64,000 nucleotides of DNA from NCBI RefSeq assembly GCF_001426225.1, contig NZ_LMRT01000009.1, positions 115,256 to 179,255 on the forward strand, given 5' to 3'. Below the pieces are notes generated by a model. It worked only from the letters and a program-made list of their open reading frames with translations. It made no database searches and was not told the origin of the DNA. The position numbers were made by a program, and so were the translations under genes. This document shows positions 26,087 to 37,296 of the stretch, piece by piece. Each line of letters starts with the position of its first letter. Within the stretch, counting starts at the first letter, position 1. Origin of the DNA: Allobosea sp. Leaf344 (GTDB taxonomy: Bacteria; Pseudomonadota; Alphaproteobacteria; Rhizobiales; Beijerinckiaceae).

Positions 26087-27067
26087 ATGACCGCAGATAT
26101 CCGCGCCTCGGCGCTCCGCACCATCGCCACCGAGCGCGCCGGGCTCGATACGCTCCACGAGGCGCTGGCCAACGGCATGGGCGCAGCGTTCTCCGCCGCC
26201 GTGGAGCGCATCCGCGGCGCCACCGGCCGCGTCGTCGTCACCGGCATGGGGAAATCCGGCCATGTCGGCCGCAAGATCGCCGCCACTTTGGCCTCGACCG
26301 GCACGCCGGCGCATTTCGTCCACCCCGCCGAGGCCAGCCATGGCGATCTCGGCATGGTCCAGCCCGACGATGTCGTCGTCGCCCTGTCCTGGTCCGGCGA
26401 GACGGCGGAGCTCGCCGCCATCGTCGCCCATACCCGCCGCTTCCGCGTCGGACTGATCGCGCTGACCTCCAATGCCGACAGCGCGCTCGGGCGCGAGGCT
26501 GATATCGCGCTGGTGCTGCCGAAGGCGACCGAGGCCTGCCCCAACGGGCTCGCGCCGACCACCTCCACCACCATGCAGCTCGCTCTGGGCGATGCGCTGG
26601 CGGTCGCGCTGCTTGAGGCGCGGGGCTTCTCGCGGCAGGATTTCTTCGTCTACCACCCCGGCGGCAAGCTCGGCGCGCAGCTCAAGACCGTCGACAGCCT
26701 GATGCACAAGGGCGCCGCTCTGCCGCTGGCGGGGCTCGACGCCGCGCTCGGCGACGTCATCGCCCTGATCACCGAAAAGGGCTTCGGCTGCGCCATCCTG
26801 GTCGATGCCGAGGGCAGGCTCGCCGGTGTGGTCACCGATGGCGATCTGCGCCGCGCGCTCTCGGCCTCCGGCGCCGCCGCCACTCTGAGACGGGCGCGGG
26901 AGGTGATGACGCCCTCGCCGCGTCACGTCCCCCCCGACACGCTGGCGGTCGAGGCGCTGGAGATGGTCAACCGCCTGCGCATCACCGCGCTGATCGTCGC
27001 CGATGCCGAGCGCCGGCCGGTCGGGCTGGTGCATGTCCACGATCTGCTCAGGCTCGGCGTCGCCTGA
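26087..27067 (+). CDS. kdsD: Arabinose-5-phosphate isomerase (KdsD/KpsF/GutQ family)
   Basis: A 326-residue cytoplasmic enzyme interconverting D-ribulose 5-phosphate and D-arabinose 5-phosphate, the first committed step toward Kdo in lipopolysaccharide. The SIS domain (about 40-175) shows GRVVVTGMGKSGHVGRKIAATLASTGTPAHFVHPAEASHGDLGM, SWSGETAEL and LAPTTSTTMQLALGDALA. Two CBS domains follow: LMHKGAALPLAGLDAALGDVI with VTDGDLRRAL, and the terminal pair with VGLVHVHDLLRLG. The length is standard. Confidence 0.93.
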   Translation: MTADIRASALRTIATERAGLDTLHEALANGMGAAFSAAVERIRGATGRVVVTGMGKSGHVGRKIAATLASTGTPAHFVHPAEASHGDLGMVQPDDVVVALSWSGETAELAAIVAHTRRFRVGLIALTSNADSALGREADIALVLPKATEACPNGLAPTTSTTMQLALGDALAVALLEARGFSRQDFFVYHPGGKLGAQLKTVDSLMHKGAALPLAGLDAALGDVIALITEKGFGCAILVDAEGRLAGVVTDGDLRRALSASGAAATLRRAREVMTPSPRHVPPDTLAVEALEMVNRLRITALIVADAERRPVGLVHVHDLLRLGVA

Positions 27068-27080
27068 GCCTGAACCGGCG

Positions 27081-28337
27081 TCAGCCCCGCTGATACAGCA
27101 GCCGCGCCCGGATCGTGCCGTCCAGCGCGCGGATCTCCCTGAGGATGTCCTTGGCCGCGGCGCCGATGCTGTCGGCCTCCATCACGACATAGCCGATCTC
27201 GCCGTCGGTCTGGTAATTCTGCGCCGAGATATTGACCTGGCGACTGGCGAAGACGTCGTTCAGCCGGCGCAGCATCCCCGGCACGTTGCGCTGCACATGG
27301 ATGAATCGCGTCCCCTCCGGCCGCGGCGTCAGCTGCACCTGCGGGAAGTTCACGGCGCCGACGGTAGAGCCGATATCGGAATAATCCACCAGCTTGCGCG
27401 CCACCTCGGCGCCGATGCGCTCCTGCGCCTCCTCGGTCGATCCGCCGACATGCGGGGTCAGAATGACGTTCTCCAGCCCCTGCAGCGGCGAGACGAAGCG
27501 CTCGCTGTTTGAGGCGGGCTCGACCGGGAAGACATCGACCGCCGCTCCCGCGAGATGACCGCTGCGCAGCGCCGCCGCCAGCGCGTCGAGATCGACCACC
27601 GTGCCGCGGGAGTTATTGATGAGGTAGCTGCCGCGCCGCATCAGCGCGAGTTCGCCTGCCCCGATCATCCCCGCCGTCTGCGGCGTCTCCGGCACGTGCA
27701 GCGAGACGATATCGGCCGAGGACAGAAGCTCGCCGAGGCTGTCGACCGGCTCGGTATTGCCATGGCGCAGACGGTCGGTCTGATCATAGTAGATCACCCG
27801 CATGCCCATCGCCTCGGCCAGGGTCGACAGCTGGCTGCCGATATTGCCATAGCCGACGATGCCGAGGATCTTGCCGCGCACCTCGAAGGAGCCGTTGGCG
27901 GATTTGTCCCAGCCGCCGGCATGGGCGGCGCGCGAGCGGTCGGTGATTCGCCTCAGCAGCATCACGATCTCGCCGATCGTCAGCTCCGCCACGCTGCGGG
28001 TGTTGGAGAAGGGCGCGTTGAAGACGGGGACGCCGCGGCCGCGCGCCGCCTGCAGATCGACCTGGTTGGTGCCGACGGAGAAGCAGCCGACCGCGAACAG
28101 CCGGCTGGCCTCGGCGAACACCGCCTCCGTCAGCTGGGTGCGCGAGCGGATGCCGAGCACATGGACATCCGCCACCGCCCTGAGCAGCGCCTCGTCGCTC
28201 AGCGCCTTGGGCAGGCGCTCCATGTTGGTATAGCCGGCCTGGACCAGCAGGTCGGCGGCGGAATCATTGATGCCTTCCAGCAGCAGGACCTTGATGCGGT
28301 CCTTCGACAGGGACAGGCGCGCGTCTGGCTTCGACAT
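27081..28337 (-). CDS. serA: D-3-phosphoglycerate dehydrogenase with ACT domain
   Basis: A 418-residue enzyme oxidising 3-phosphoglycerate to 3-phosphohydroxypyruvate, the first step of serine synthesis. It is the short E. coli-like type: substrate domain with VGCFSVGTNQVDL, NAD-binding motif GKILGIVGYGNIGSQLS near residue 160, INNSRGTVVDLDALAAAL, the catalytic-His motif TPHVGGSTEEAQ near residue 300, and a C-terminal ACT domain (VQRNVPGMLRRLNDVFASRQVNISAQ) for serine feedback. It converges on the kdsD gene with a 13-bp gap. Confidence 0.95.
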   Translation of the reverse strand: MSKPDARLSLSKDRIKVLLLEGINDSAADLLVQAGYTNMERLPKALSDEALLRAVADVHVLGIRSRTQLTEAVFAEASRLFAVGCFSVGTNQVDLQAARGRGVPVFNAPFSNTRSVAELTIGEIVMLLRRITDRSRAAHAGGWDKSANGSFEVRGKILGIVGYGNIGSQLSTLAEAMGMRVIYYDQTDRLRHGNTEPVDSLGELLSSADIVSLHVPETPQTAGMIGAGELALMRRGSYLINNSRGTVVDLDALAAALRSGHLAGAAVDVFPVEPASNSERFVSPLQGLENVILTPHVGGSTEEAQERIGAEVARKLVDYSDIGSTVGAVNFPQVQLTPRPEGTRFIHVQRNVPGMLRRLNDVFASRQVNISAQNYQTDGEIGYVVMEADSIGAAAKDILREIRALDGTIRARLLYQRG

Positions 28338-28427
28338 GATGGGATTGCTCGAACGGGGGAGCCATGGCTATAGCCCCGCTGACGTTAGGGACAAGCCGCA
28401 AATTCGCCTTGCGGCCCTGAGCCGCGC

Positions 28428-28874
28428 TCACGCCTTCTCCACCAGGAGCGTCGCGCCGTCGACCGCCACGACCCGCACCGTCGCCCCCGCCAGCAGCTCC
28501 GGGCCCTTCACGCGCCAGGAGCTGTCGTCGATGCGGATGCGGCCTTCGCCGCCGGTCATCGTCGTCTCCAGCGTGAAGACCCGGCCGATCAACTGGCGGC
28601 CGCGGGCGTTCAGCCCTGTCGCCGGATCCGGCTCATCCTGCCTCCGGCGCGTCAGCATCCGCCCGATCGCGACGCTGACGACGCAGAACCCGGCGAAGAC
28701 CAGCGCCGCCCCCTGCCAGGACAGTTCGGCGAAGCCGACGACCAGGCCGGTCGCCAGCGCCGCCAGCCCGAGCCAGATCAGGAAAATGCCGGGCGCCGCC
28801 ATCTCGGCCGCGACCAGCACCAGCCCGAGCACGACCCAGCTCCAGCCGCCCAGCGATGCCAACCACGCCAGCAT
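28428..28874 (-). CDS. NfeD-family membrane protein
   Basis: A 148-residue protein with about three to four hydrophobic segments in the first 80 residues (WSWVVLGLVLVAAEMAAPGIFLIWLGLAALATGLVV) and a C-terminal OB-like domain with LNARGRQLIGRVFTLETTMTGGEGRIRIDDSSWRV. This is the short NfeD type that pairs with SPFH proteins. It begins 5 bp after the SPFH gene. It is thought to stabilise or scaffold SPFH assemblies in the membrane. Confidence 0.9.
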   Translation of the reverse strand: MLAWLASLGGWSWVVLGLVLVAAEMAAPGIFLIWLGLAALATGLVVGFAELSWQGAALVFAGFCVVSVAIGRMLTRRRQDEPDPATGLNARGRQLIGRVFTLETTMTGGEGRIRIDDSSWRVKGPELLAGATVRVVAVDGATLLVEKA

Positions 28875-28879
28875 CGCCG

Positions 28880-29857
28880 TCAGCCGCCCGTCCGGCCTGT
28901 CGCGGGCACCGATCCGCCGCGCCGCGCCTCGACAGCCTCGTCGCCGAACACCGCCCGCGTCAGCTGGGCGATGCCGCCGACCGTCCCCGCCAGCGCCGCG
29001 GCCTCGATCGGCACGATCACCACCTTGCTGTTATGGGCGCTGGCGATCGCCCTCAGCGCGTCGGTATAGCGCTCGGCGATGAGGAAATTCGCGGCCTGGA
29101 TATCGCCCTTGCCGATCGCTTCCGAGACCATCGCGGTTGCCGCCGCCTCGGCCTGGGCGGAGCGCTCGCGCGCCTCGGCATCGCGGAAGGCGGCTTCCTT
29201 GCGGCCCTCGGCGGCCAGGATCTGCGATTGCTTCTGGCCTTCCGCCTTGAGGATCTCGGCCTGGCGCAGGCCCTCGGCCTCGAGCACGGCGGCGCGCTTC
29301 TCGCGCTCGGCCTTCATCTGCCGGTTCATCGCCCCGGCGATGTCGGCCGGCGGCAGAATGTCCCTGATCTCGATGCGCGTCACCTTCACGCCCCAGGGCG
29401 AGGCCGCGGCATCCATCACCCGCAGCAGCCGCTCGTTGATCTCGTCGCGATGCGACAGGAGCTGGTCGAGATCCATCGAGCCGACGACGGTCCGGATATT
29501 GGTCATGGTCAGGGTGATCAGCGCCTGATCGAGCGACGCCACCTCGTAGCAGGCCCGCGCCGCATCGAGCACCTGGTAGAAGGCGGCGGCGTCGATGCGG
29601 ACGCCGGCATTGTCCTTGGTGATCGCCTCCTGGCTCGGAACGTCGAGCAGCTGCTCCATCACGTTCACCTTGTGGCCGACCCGCTCGATATAGGGGATGA
29701 TCAGCCCGAGCCCCGCCCCCAGCGTCCGGGAGTAGCGGCCGAAACGCTCGACGGTGTAATTATAGCCCTGCGGGATGGTGCGGACGCCGAGCGCGATGGT
29801 CAGGATGACCAGCGCCACCACGGCGACGACCACGATATCGAAACCCTGGAACTGCAT
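28880..29857 (-). CDS. SPFH/stomatin-like membrane protein (QmcA family)
   Basis: A 325-residue protein with one N-terminal membrane segment (IVVVAVVALVILTIALGV, about 7-24) and an SPFH domain: VRTIPQGYNYTVERFGRYSRTLGAGLGLIIPYIERV, SQEAITKDNAGVRIDAAAFYQV, and WGVKVTRIEIRDILPPADI. A long charged coiled coil rich in Ala/Glu/Lys follows (MNRQMKAEREKRAAVLEAEG). This matches QmcA/YbbK. It forms large membrane-associated assemblies; the link to membrane protein quality control is known for relatives only. Co-transcribed with the NfeD gene. Confidence 0.93.
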   Translation of the reverse strand: MQFQGFDIVVVAVVALVILTIALGVRTIPQGYNYTVERFGRYSRTLGAGLGLIIPYIERVGHKVNVMEQLLDVPSQEAITKDNAGVRIDAAAFYQVLDAARACYEVASLDQALITLTMTNIRTVVGSMDLDQLLSHRDEINERLLRVMDAAASPWGVKVTRIEIRDILPPADIAGAMNRQMKAEREKRAAVLEAEGLRQAEILKAEGQKQSQILAAEGRKEAAFRDAEARERSAQAEAAATAMVSEAIGKGDIQAANFLIAERYTDALRAIASAHNSKVVIVPIEAAALAGTVGGIAQLTRAVFGDEAVEARRGGSVPATGRTGG

Positions 29858-30048
29858 CGCCTCGAATCCCCTGCCGCGTCGATCTCGGGCCTATGGCAAC
29901 CTGACGATTGCGACAGCCTGATGCAAGCGGGCAGCGAAAGCGCGTGATCTCACCCGAAGCGCCGCGTCCGGGCAGGATCAGCCGGTCACGGGGCGCCTTC
30001 GGATCGTCCTGGCGGCGGCCGCGTCGCGACCGCCCGGATATGAGGCTC

Positions 30049-30066
30049 GAGGCGCGGGAGCGCCTC
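30049..30066 (-). terminator. Hairpin downstream of secA
   Basis: GAGGCGC and GCGCCTC form a perfect 7-bp stem with a 4-nt loop, 33 bp past the secA stop. There is no T-tract on either side, so intrinsic termination would be weak. The rest of the gap 29858-30098 shows no gene. Confidence 0.35.
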
Positions 30067-30098
30067 AGCTGCGGCCGGAGCCCACCGCGCAGCGTGGC

Positions 30099-32873
<2,775 letters not shown>

Positions 32874-33208
32874 GTCTGGCCTTCCGATTCGTAAGGGCAG
32901 GCGGCGCTCGACCGGCGAACCGGCACGCGCAGACCCGTTTTCATTCGATTGCGACGCGTGTTTAGACGCGCGCGAAGGCGCGGTCCAGCATCGCTTGCGC
33001 AGGCGCGCGGCGGCGTGGGCCGGTTTTTCGAGAGCGGATGTGGGGTTTGCGGCCGCCGGTTCCAAGTGATCGGGCCGCCGCAGCGTTCAGCCCCGCACAA
33101 GCCTGCGTGATCGGGCCTGAAACCGGCGCCTCTGCGCCTTGCCTTTGCCGCGTTCAACTGGCAGTGCAGCGCGCAATCGCTTTCGGTTCATTGCGAAGGG
33201 CTTAACCG
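32874..33208. promoter_or_regulatory. Divergent secA / peptidyl-prolyl isomerase promoter region
   Basis: These 335 bp hold no gene that I can support. They include the leaders of both divergent genes. CGCGT-GTTTAG-ACGCG forms a small hairpin near 32957-32972, and CGCAAT/ATTGCG flank a 12-bp spacer near 33173-33196, just before the isomerase start. No SecM-like arrest peptide was recognised. Promoter boxes are not clear by eye. Confidence 0.35.
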
Positions 33209-34060
33209 ATGAAATCCTCCCGTCTCGCCTGGCTGTCCCTCGGCTTCCTGCTCGCCGTCTCGCCGGCCGCACTCGCACAGGCCGACAAGGTCGTGGCGCG
33301 GGTGAACGGCATCGCCATCACCGAGCGTGACCTCGGCTACGCCGCCGAGGACCTCGGCGAGCGCCTGGCGCAGGTGCCGGAAGCCCGCCGCCGCGACGAG
33401 ATGATCAACTACCTCGTCGACCTCAAGCTCGGCGCCAAGGCCGCCGCCGACGCCAAGATCGGCGAAGGTGCGGAATTCGCCGCGCGCCTCGCCTATCTCC
33501 GCGACAAGGTGATGCTCGAGGACTACATCAACCGCGAGGCCAAGAAATCGGCGACGCCGGAAGCCGCCCGCAAGCTCTATGACGAGACGCTGAAATCCCT
33601 GCCGCCCGAGGAAGAGGTCAATGCCCGCCACATTCTGGTGGAGGAGGAGGCCCAGGCGAAGGCGGTGGTCGAGCGGCTGAAGAAGGGCGAGGATTTCGCC
33701 AAGGTCGCCACCGAGCTGTCCAAGGATCCGGGTTCCGGCAAGGAGGGCGGCTCGCTCGGCTGGTTCAGCAAGGACCGCATGGTGCCGGAATTCGCCGAGG
33801 CCGCCTTCAAGCTCGACAAGGGCCAGGTCTCCGAGCCGGTGAAGAGCCAGTTCGGCTGGCACGTCATCCGCCTGGAGGACCGCCGCACCAAGCCGCAGCC
33901 GGAATTCGAGGCGGTGAAGCCGCAGATCGACCAGTATCTCGAGCGCAAGGCGCAGCAGGACATCATCCTCGCACTGCGCGGCAACGCCAAGGTCGAGCGT
34001 CTCGACCAGCCCGCCGCCACGCCCGCGCCGGCCAAGCCGGCCGAGCCGAAGAAGCCCTGA
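33209..34060 (+). CDS. Periplasmic parvulin-type peptidyl-prolyl isomerase (PrsA/SurA-like)
   Basis: A 283-residue exported foldase with a signal peptide (SRLAWLSLGFLLAVSPAALAQA, cleavage near ALAQ) and an N-terminal chaperone region with VVARVNGIAITERDL, typical of SurA/PrsA. The rotamase domain (about 135-225) carries VNARHILVEEEAQAKAVVERLKKGEDFAKVATELSKDPGSGKEGGSLGWF and FGWHVIRLEDRR. The tail is Pro/Ala/Lys-rich. It helps fold exported and outer-membrane proteins. Divergent from secA and upstream of argJ. Confidence 0.93.
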   Translation: MKSSRLAWLSLGFLLAVSPAALAQADKVVARVNGIAITERDLGYAAEDLGERLAQVPEARRRDEMINYLVDLKLGAKAAADAKIGEGAEFAARLAYLRDKVMLEDYINREAKKSATPEAARKLYDETLKSLPPEEEVNARHILVEEEAQAKAVVERLKKGEDFAKVATELSKDPGSGKEGGSLGWFSKDRMVPEFAEAAFKLDKGQVSEPVKSQFGWHVIRLEDRRTKPQPEFEAVKPQIDQYLERKAQQDIILALRGNAKVERLDQPAATPAPAKPAEPKKP

Positions 34061-34067
34061 CCGCGAA

Positions 34068-34096
34068 GCCCCGCCGCAAAGCCGCGGCGGCGGGGC
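34068..34096 (+). terminator. Probable terminator downstream of the isomerase gene
   Basis: The arms GCCCCGCCGC and GCGGCGGGGC pair over 10 bp with a 9-nt loop, 7 nt past the stop codon, followed only by CTTCC. It is a stable GC hairpin but has a poor U-tract. Confidence 0.5.
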
Positions 34097-34192
34097 CTTC
34101 CGCACATCGCCTTCGCTACGGTCGCGCCGCCCCGCTTCTTGTCTTCGTCATCAGCCTGCGGCACATCAGCCTCCCCGACAGGAGAGGCTGAC

Positions 34193-35443
34193 ATGGCTGG
34201 CAAGGATGTTCCCGTTTCCCCGCTCGCGCCCAAGCGCCAGCCGAAGGTGCCGCCGGTGCCGGGCGTTCGCTTCGCCACCGCCGAGGCCGGCATCCGCTAC
34301 AAGGGCCGCACCGACGTCGTGCTGATGCTGCTCGACCAGGGCACCCAGGCCGCCGGCGTCTTCACCCGCTCGAAATGCCCCTCCGCCCCGGTCGACTGGT
34401 GCCGCGAGAACCTGGGCCAGGGTTCGGCCCGCGCCGTCGTCGTCAATTCCGGAAACGCCAACGCCTTCACCGGCCAGAAGGGCCGCGACTCCGTCAAACT
34501 GACGGCAGAGATCGCCGCCGCAGCTGCAGGATGCAAGCCGCAGGAGGTCTTCATCGCCTCGACCGGGGTGATCGGCGAGCCGCTCGACGCCGGCAAGTTC
34601 AAGGGCGTGCTCGATGATTGCGCTGCCCGCGCCGCGGACGGCCCCTGGCTCGACGCGGCCAAAGCGATCATGACCACCGACACCTTTCCCAAGGCGCTGT
34701 CGCGCAAGGCGAAGATCGACGGGCACGAGGTCGTCCTGGCCGGCATCGCCAAGGGCGCGGGGATGATCGCACCCGACATGGCGACGATGCTGTCCTTCGT
34801 CTTCACCGACGCACCGATCGCCGCACCCGTGCTGCAGGCGCTGCTGTCCAAGGGGGTGAAGGGGTCCTTCAACGCCGTCACCGTCGACAGCGACACCTCG
34901 ACCTCGGACACGCTGATGCTGTTCGCCACCGGCAAGGCGGCCGAGCGCGGCGCCCCCGCCATCACCGAGCCCGGGGACAACCGGCTCTCGGGCTTCAAGC
35001 GGGCGCTCAACAGCCTGCTGCTCGAACTCGCCCATCTCGTCTGCAAGGATGGCGAAGGTGCCCGGAAATTCGTCGAGGTGCGGGTCAAAGGCGCGGCCTC
35101 CTCGCGCTCCGCCAAGCGCGTCGCGCTGTCGATCGCGAATTCGCCGCTGGTCAAGACCGCCATCGCCGGCGAGGACGCCAATTGGGGCCGCATCGTCATG
35201 GCCGTCGGCAAGGCCGGCGAGCCGGCCGATCGCGACCAGCTCGACATTTCCTTCGGCGAGATCACGGTGGCCAGCCAGGGCGCCCGCGCCCCCTCCTATG
35301 ACGAGGCGGCGGTCTCCGACTACATGAAGGGCGAGCACATCGTCATCACCGCCGATCTCGGGCTGGGCCGGGGCCAATCCACCGTCTGGACCTGCGACCT
35401 CACCAAGGCCTATGTCGAGATCAATGGCGATTACCGGTCCTGA
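34193..35443 (+). CDS. argJ: Bifunctional glutamate N-acetyltransferase / amino-acid N-acetyltransferase
   Basis: A 416-residue arginine-biosynthesis enzyme that recycles the acetyl group from N-acetylornithine to glutamate. The precursor self-cleaves into alpha and beta chains at [14 protein letters not shown], with nucleophile Thr198 counted from ATG 34193. Other marks: [55 protein letters not shown], and the C-terminal [12 protein letters not shown]. Start ATG 34193 has AGGAGAGG just upstream; the extra 18 upstream residues are rejected. Length is normal. Confidence 0.96.
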   Translation: MAGKDVPVSPLAPKRQPKVPPVPGVRFATAEAGIRYKGRTDVVLMLLDQGTQAAGVFTRSKCPSAPVDWCRENLGQGSARAVVVNSGNANAFTGQKGRDSVKLTAEIAAAAAGCKPQEVFIASTGVIGEPLDAGKFKGVLDDCAARAADGPWLDAAKAIMTTDTFPKALSRKAKIDGHEVVLAGIAKGAGMIAPDMATMLSFVFTDAPIAAPVLQALLSKGVKGSFNAVTVDSDTSTSDTLMLFATGKAAERGAPAITEPGDNRLSGFKRALNSLLLELAHLVCKDGEGARKFVEVRVKGAASSRSAKRVALSIANSPLVKTAIAGEDANWGRIVMAVGKAGEPADRDQLDISFGEITVASQGARAPSYDEAAVSDYMKGEHIVITADLGLGRGQSTVWTCDLTKAYVEINGDYRS

Positions 35444-35479
35444 GGCCGGGTCGGGCGCACTGCCGGCCTTCGGCGCGCC

Positions 35480-36379
35480 ATGACGCCATCCTCCCCCAGC
35501 CGGGCCTTCGTGCTCGGCCATCTCCTGCTCGCATCGAGCTTCTGGGGCTGCAGCTTCCTGTTCATCAAGCTGATGAACGGCGAGATCGCGCCCCTGGCGG
35601 TCGCGGCGGGGCGCGGCTGCATCGCGGCCGTCACCCTGGCGATCTGGGTGATGCTCAAGCGCCAGAGCCCGCTCCCCAGCCGAGCGGAGATCAGGCACTG
35701 GCTCGTGCTCGGCACCACCAATGGCTGGGTGCCCAACATCCTCGTCGCCTACGCGCTGGTCCATCTCGCCACGGGCCCGGCGGCGATGATCCAGGCCGCA
35801 GGCCCGCTGCTCACCGCGCTGTTCGCGCATCTGCTCTTCGCGGAGGAGCGGCTGACCGGGCGCCGGCTCGCCGGCATCCTGCTCGGCATGGTCGGGGTCG
35901 CGCTGCTGATCGGCGAGCGCCTGGTCGAGGGCGGCGGCACGGCGCTCGGTGTCCTCGCCATGGTCGGCGTCATGCTCGGCTACACCATCGGCAATCTCTA
36001 TGCCCGGAGCGTGCCGGCCGCCTCCGGCGACCCCGCGCGGTTGGCCCTGGGGCAGCAGGCGGTGTCGGGCATCGTGGCGCTGTCCCTGACGCTCGCCGTC
36101 TCGGGGATCGCCGCTCTCGCCCCCGTGCAGGACCATCTTCCGGCGATGCTGGCGCTCGGCCTGCTGGCGACGGCGCTGCCGATGGCGCTGTTCATGCGGC
36201 TGATCCGCGCCGCGGGCCCGACCCGCGCGGCGATGACCGGCTATCTCGTGCCGACCGTCGCCGTCCTGCTCGGCGTGCTGATCCTCAAGGAAACTCTGGA
36301 GTTGCGGCAGATCATCGGCGGATGCATCATCCTGATCGGCGTCTTCATGGTGTCTGTCAGCAAAACGAGCCCGAGATGA
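35480..36379 (+). CDS. EamA/DMT-family transporter
   Basis: A 299-residue inner-membrane protein with about ten hydrophobic segments in two EamA repeats. The first begins LGHLLLASSFWGCSFLFIKLM and ends near RLAGILLGMVGVALLIGERL; the second runs from LGVLAMVGVMLGYTIGNLYARSVPA to LLGVLILKETLELRQIIGGCIILIGVF, the typical last hairpin with the KE pair. Such proteins export metabolites or amino acids; the substrate is unknown. The stop overlaps the next gene's ATG (ATGA), indicating coupled translation. Confidence 0.92.
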   Translation: MTPSSPSRAFVLGHLLLASSFWGCSFLFIKLMNGEIAPLAVAAGRGCIAAVTLAIWVMLKRQSPLPSRAEIRHWLVLGTTNGWVPNILVAYALVHLATGPAAMIQAAGPLLTALFAHLLFAEERLTGRRLAGILLGMVGVALLIGERLVEGGGTALGVLAMVGVMLGYTIGNLYARSVPAASGDPARLALGQQAVSGIVALSLTLAVSGIAALAPVQDHLPAMLALGLLATALPMALFMRLIRAAGPTRAAMTGYLVPTVAVLLGVLILKETLELRQIIGGCIILIGVFMVSVSKTSPR

Positions 36380-36882
36380 AGGTTACGGCGGTCGCTTTAT
36401 TCGCGTTATGTCTTGGTAGTTGTGTGGACAGACCAGCCGCGACCATCCCTTTCTCGGCGGAAGAGGCGGCCTATATCAAGAAGAACGGGACCGGCATCAT
36501 CACCGGCCACGCCTTCCGCACCAAGGCGAGCGGCGTCGTGGTCAATGCCGCCGGCCAGGTGGTCCGGCTGATCCCCGCCACCGGCTTCGCCCGCGAGCGC
36601 TTCAGAGCGCTGTTCGGCAGCGGCTTCTATCTCCCGCATTCGCATTATCCGCGCGAGGACGACCCCGATCCCGCCTATGGCGAGCATACCCGCACCACCA
36701 GGGCCGAGGCCAATGGGCGGTTCGTTTTCCGGAACGTCGCGCCGGGCGCCTATATCGTCACCACGCAGATCGTCTGGGGCGACGAGGACGCATTGTTTCG
36801 CGAGGGCGGGCTGGTCTATGACACGGTCGACGTGACGGGCAAGGAGACGGAGCCCGTCCATCTCATCCTCTCCGGATATTGA
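36376..36882 (+). CDS. Lipoprotein with carboxypeptidase-regulatory-like domain
   Basis: A 168-residue predicted lipoprotein. ATG 36376 gives MKVTAVALFALCLGSC, with lipobox LGSC and lipidated Cys16. The mature part has TGIITGHAFRTKASGVVVNAAGQVVRLIPATGFARERF near the front and TRAEANGRFVFRNVAPGAYIVTTQI later, the Gly-rich 'G-x-F-x-F-x-x-V-x-P-G-x-Y' signature of transthyretin-like/carboxypeptidase regulatory domains. Role unknown; possibly binds sugars or cell-wall components. It overlaps the EamA gene by 4 bp and leads into mutT. Confidence 0.82.
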   Translation: MKVTAVALFALCLGSCVDRPAATIPFSAEEAAYIKKNGTGIITGHAFRTKASGVVVNAAGQVVRLIPATGFARERFRALFGSGFYLPHSHYPREDDPDPAYGEHTRTTRAEANGRFVFRNVAPGAYIVTTQIVWGDEDALFREGGLVYDTVDVTGKETEPVHLILSGY

Positions 36883-36887
36883 CCCCC

Positions 36888-37292
36888 GTGAAGCTGCTGA
36901 TCGTCGTCGCCTGCGCCCTGATCGACCCGGACAACCGCGTGCTGGTGGCGCAGCGGCCGGAGGGCAAGCCGATGGCGGGGCTGTGGGAATTCCCGGGCGG
37001 CAAGCTCGAGCCGGATGAGCGACCGGAGCCGGCGCTGATCCGCGAGCTCGGCGAAGAGCTCGGCATCACGGTGAAGGAGGCCTGCCTGGCGCCGTTGACC
37101 TTCGCCAGCTTCCCCTATCCGGACTTCCACCTGCTGATGCCCCTCTATATCTGCCGGCGCTGGGAGGGCGCGGTCACGGCCCGCGAGAACCAGGCGCTGA
37201 AATGGCTCCGTCCCGGGAAGCTGCGCGATCTCGCCATGCCGCCGGCCGACGAGCCGCTGATCCCGCATCTGATCGATCTGCTCGGCGCCTGA
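36888..37292 (+). CDS. mutT: 8-oxo-dGTP pyrophosphohydrolase MutT (Nudix)
   Basis: A 134-residue Nudix hydrolase that removes 8-oxo-dGTP from the nucleotide pool. The Nudix box is complete: GGKLEPDERPEPALIREL then GEELGI, i.e. G-x5-E-x7-REL-x-EELGI, at about residues 38-61. It is preceded by VLVAQRPEGKPMAGLWEFPG, as in MutT. No ATG is available: a GTG at 36888 gives the family-like start MKLLIVVACALIDPD and is preferred; a TTG at 36879 that overlaps the upstream stop is the alternative. Last gene of the EamA-lipoprotein-mutT run. Confidence 0.93.
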   Translation: MKLLIVVACALIDPDNRVLVAQRPEGKPMAGLWEFPGGKLEPDERPEPALIRELGEELGITVKEACLAPLTFASFPYPDFHLLMPLYICRRWEGAVTARENQALKWLRPGKLRDLAMPPADEPLIPHLIDLLGA

Positions 37293-37296
37293 GCGC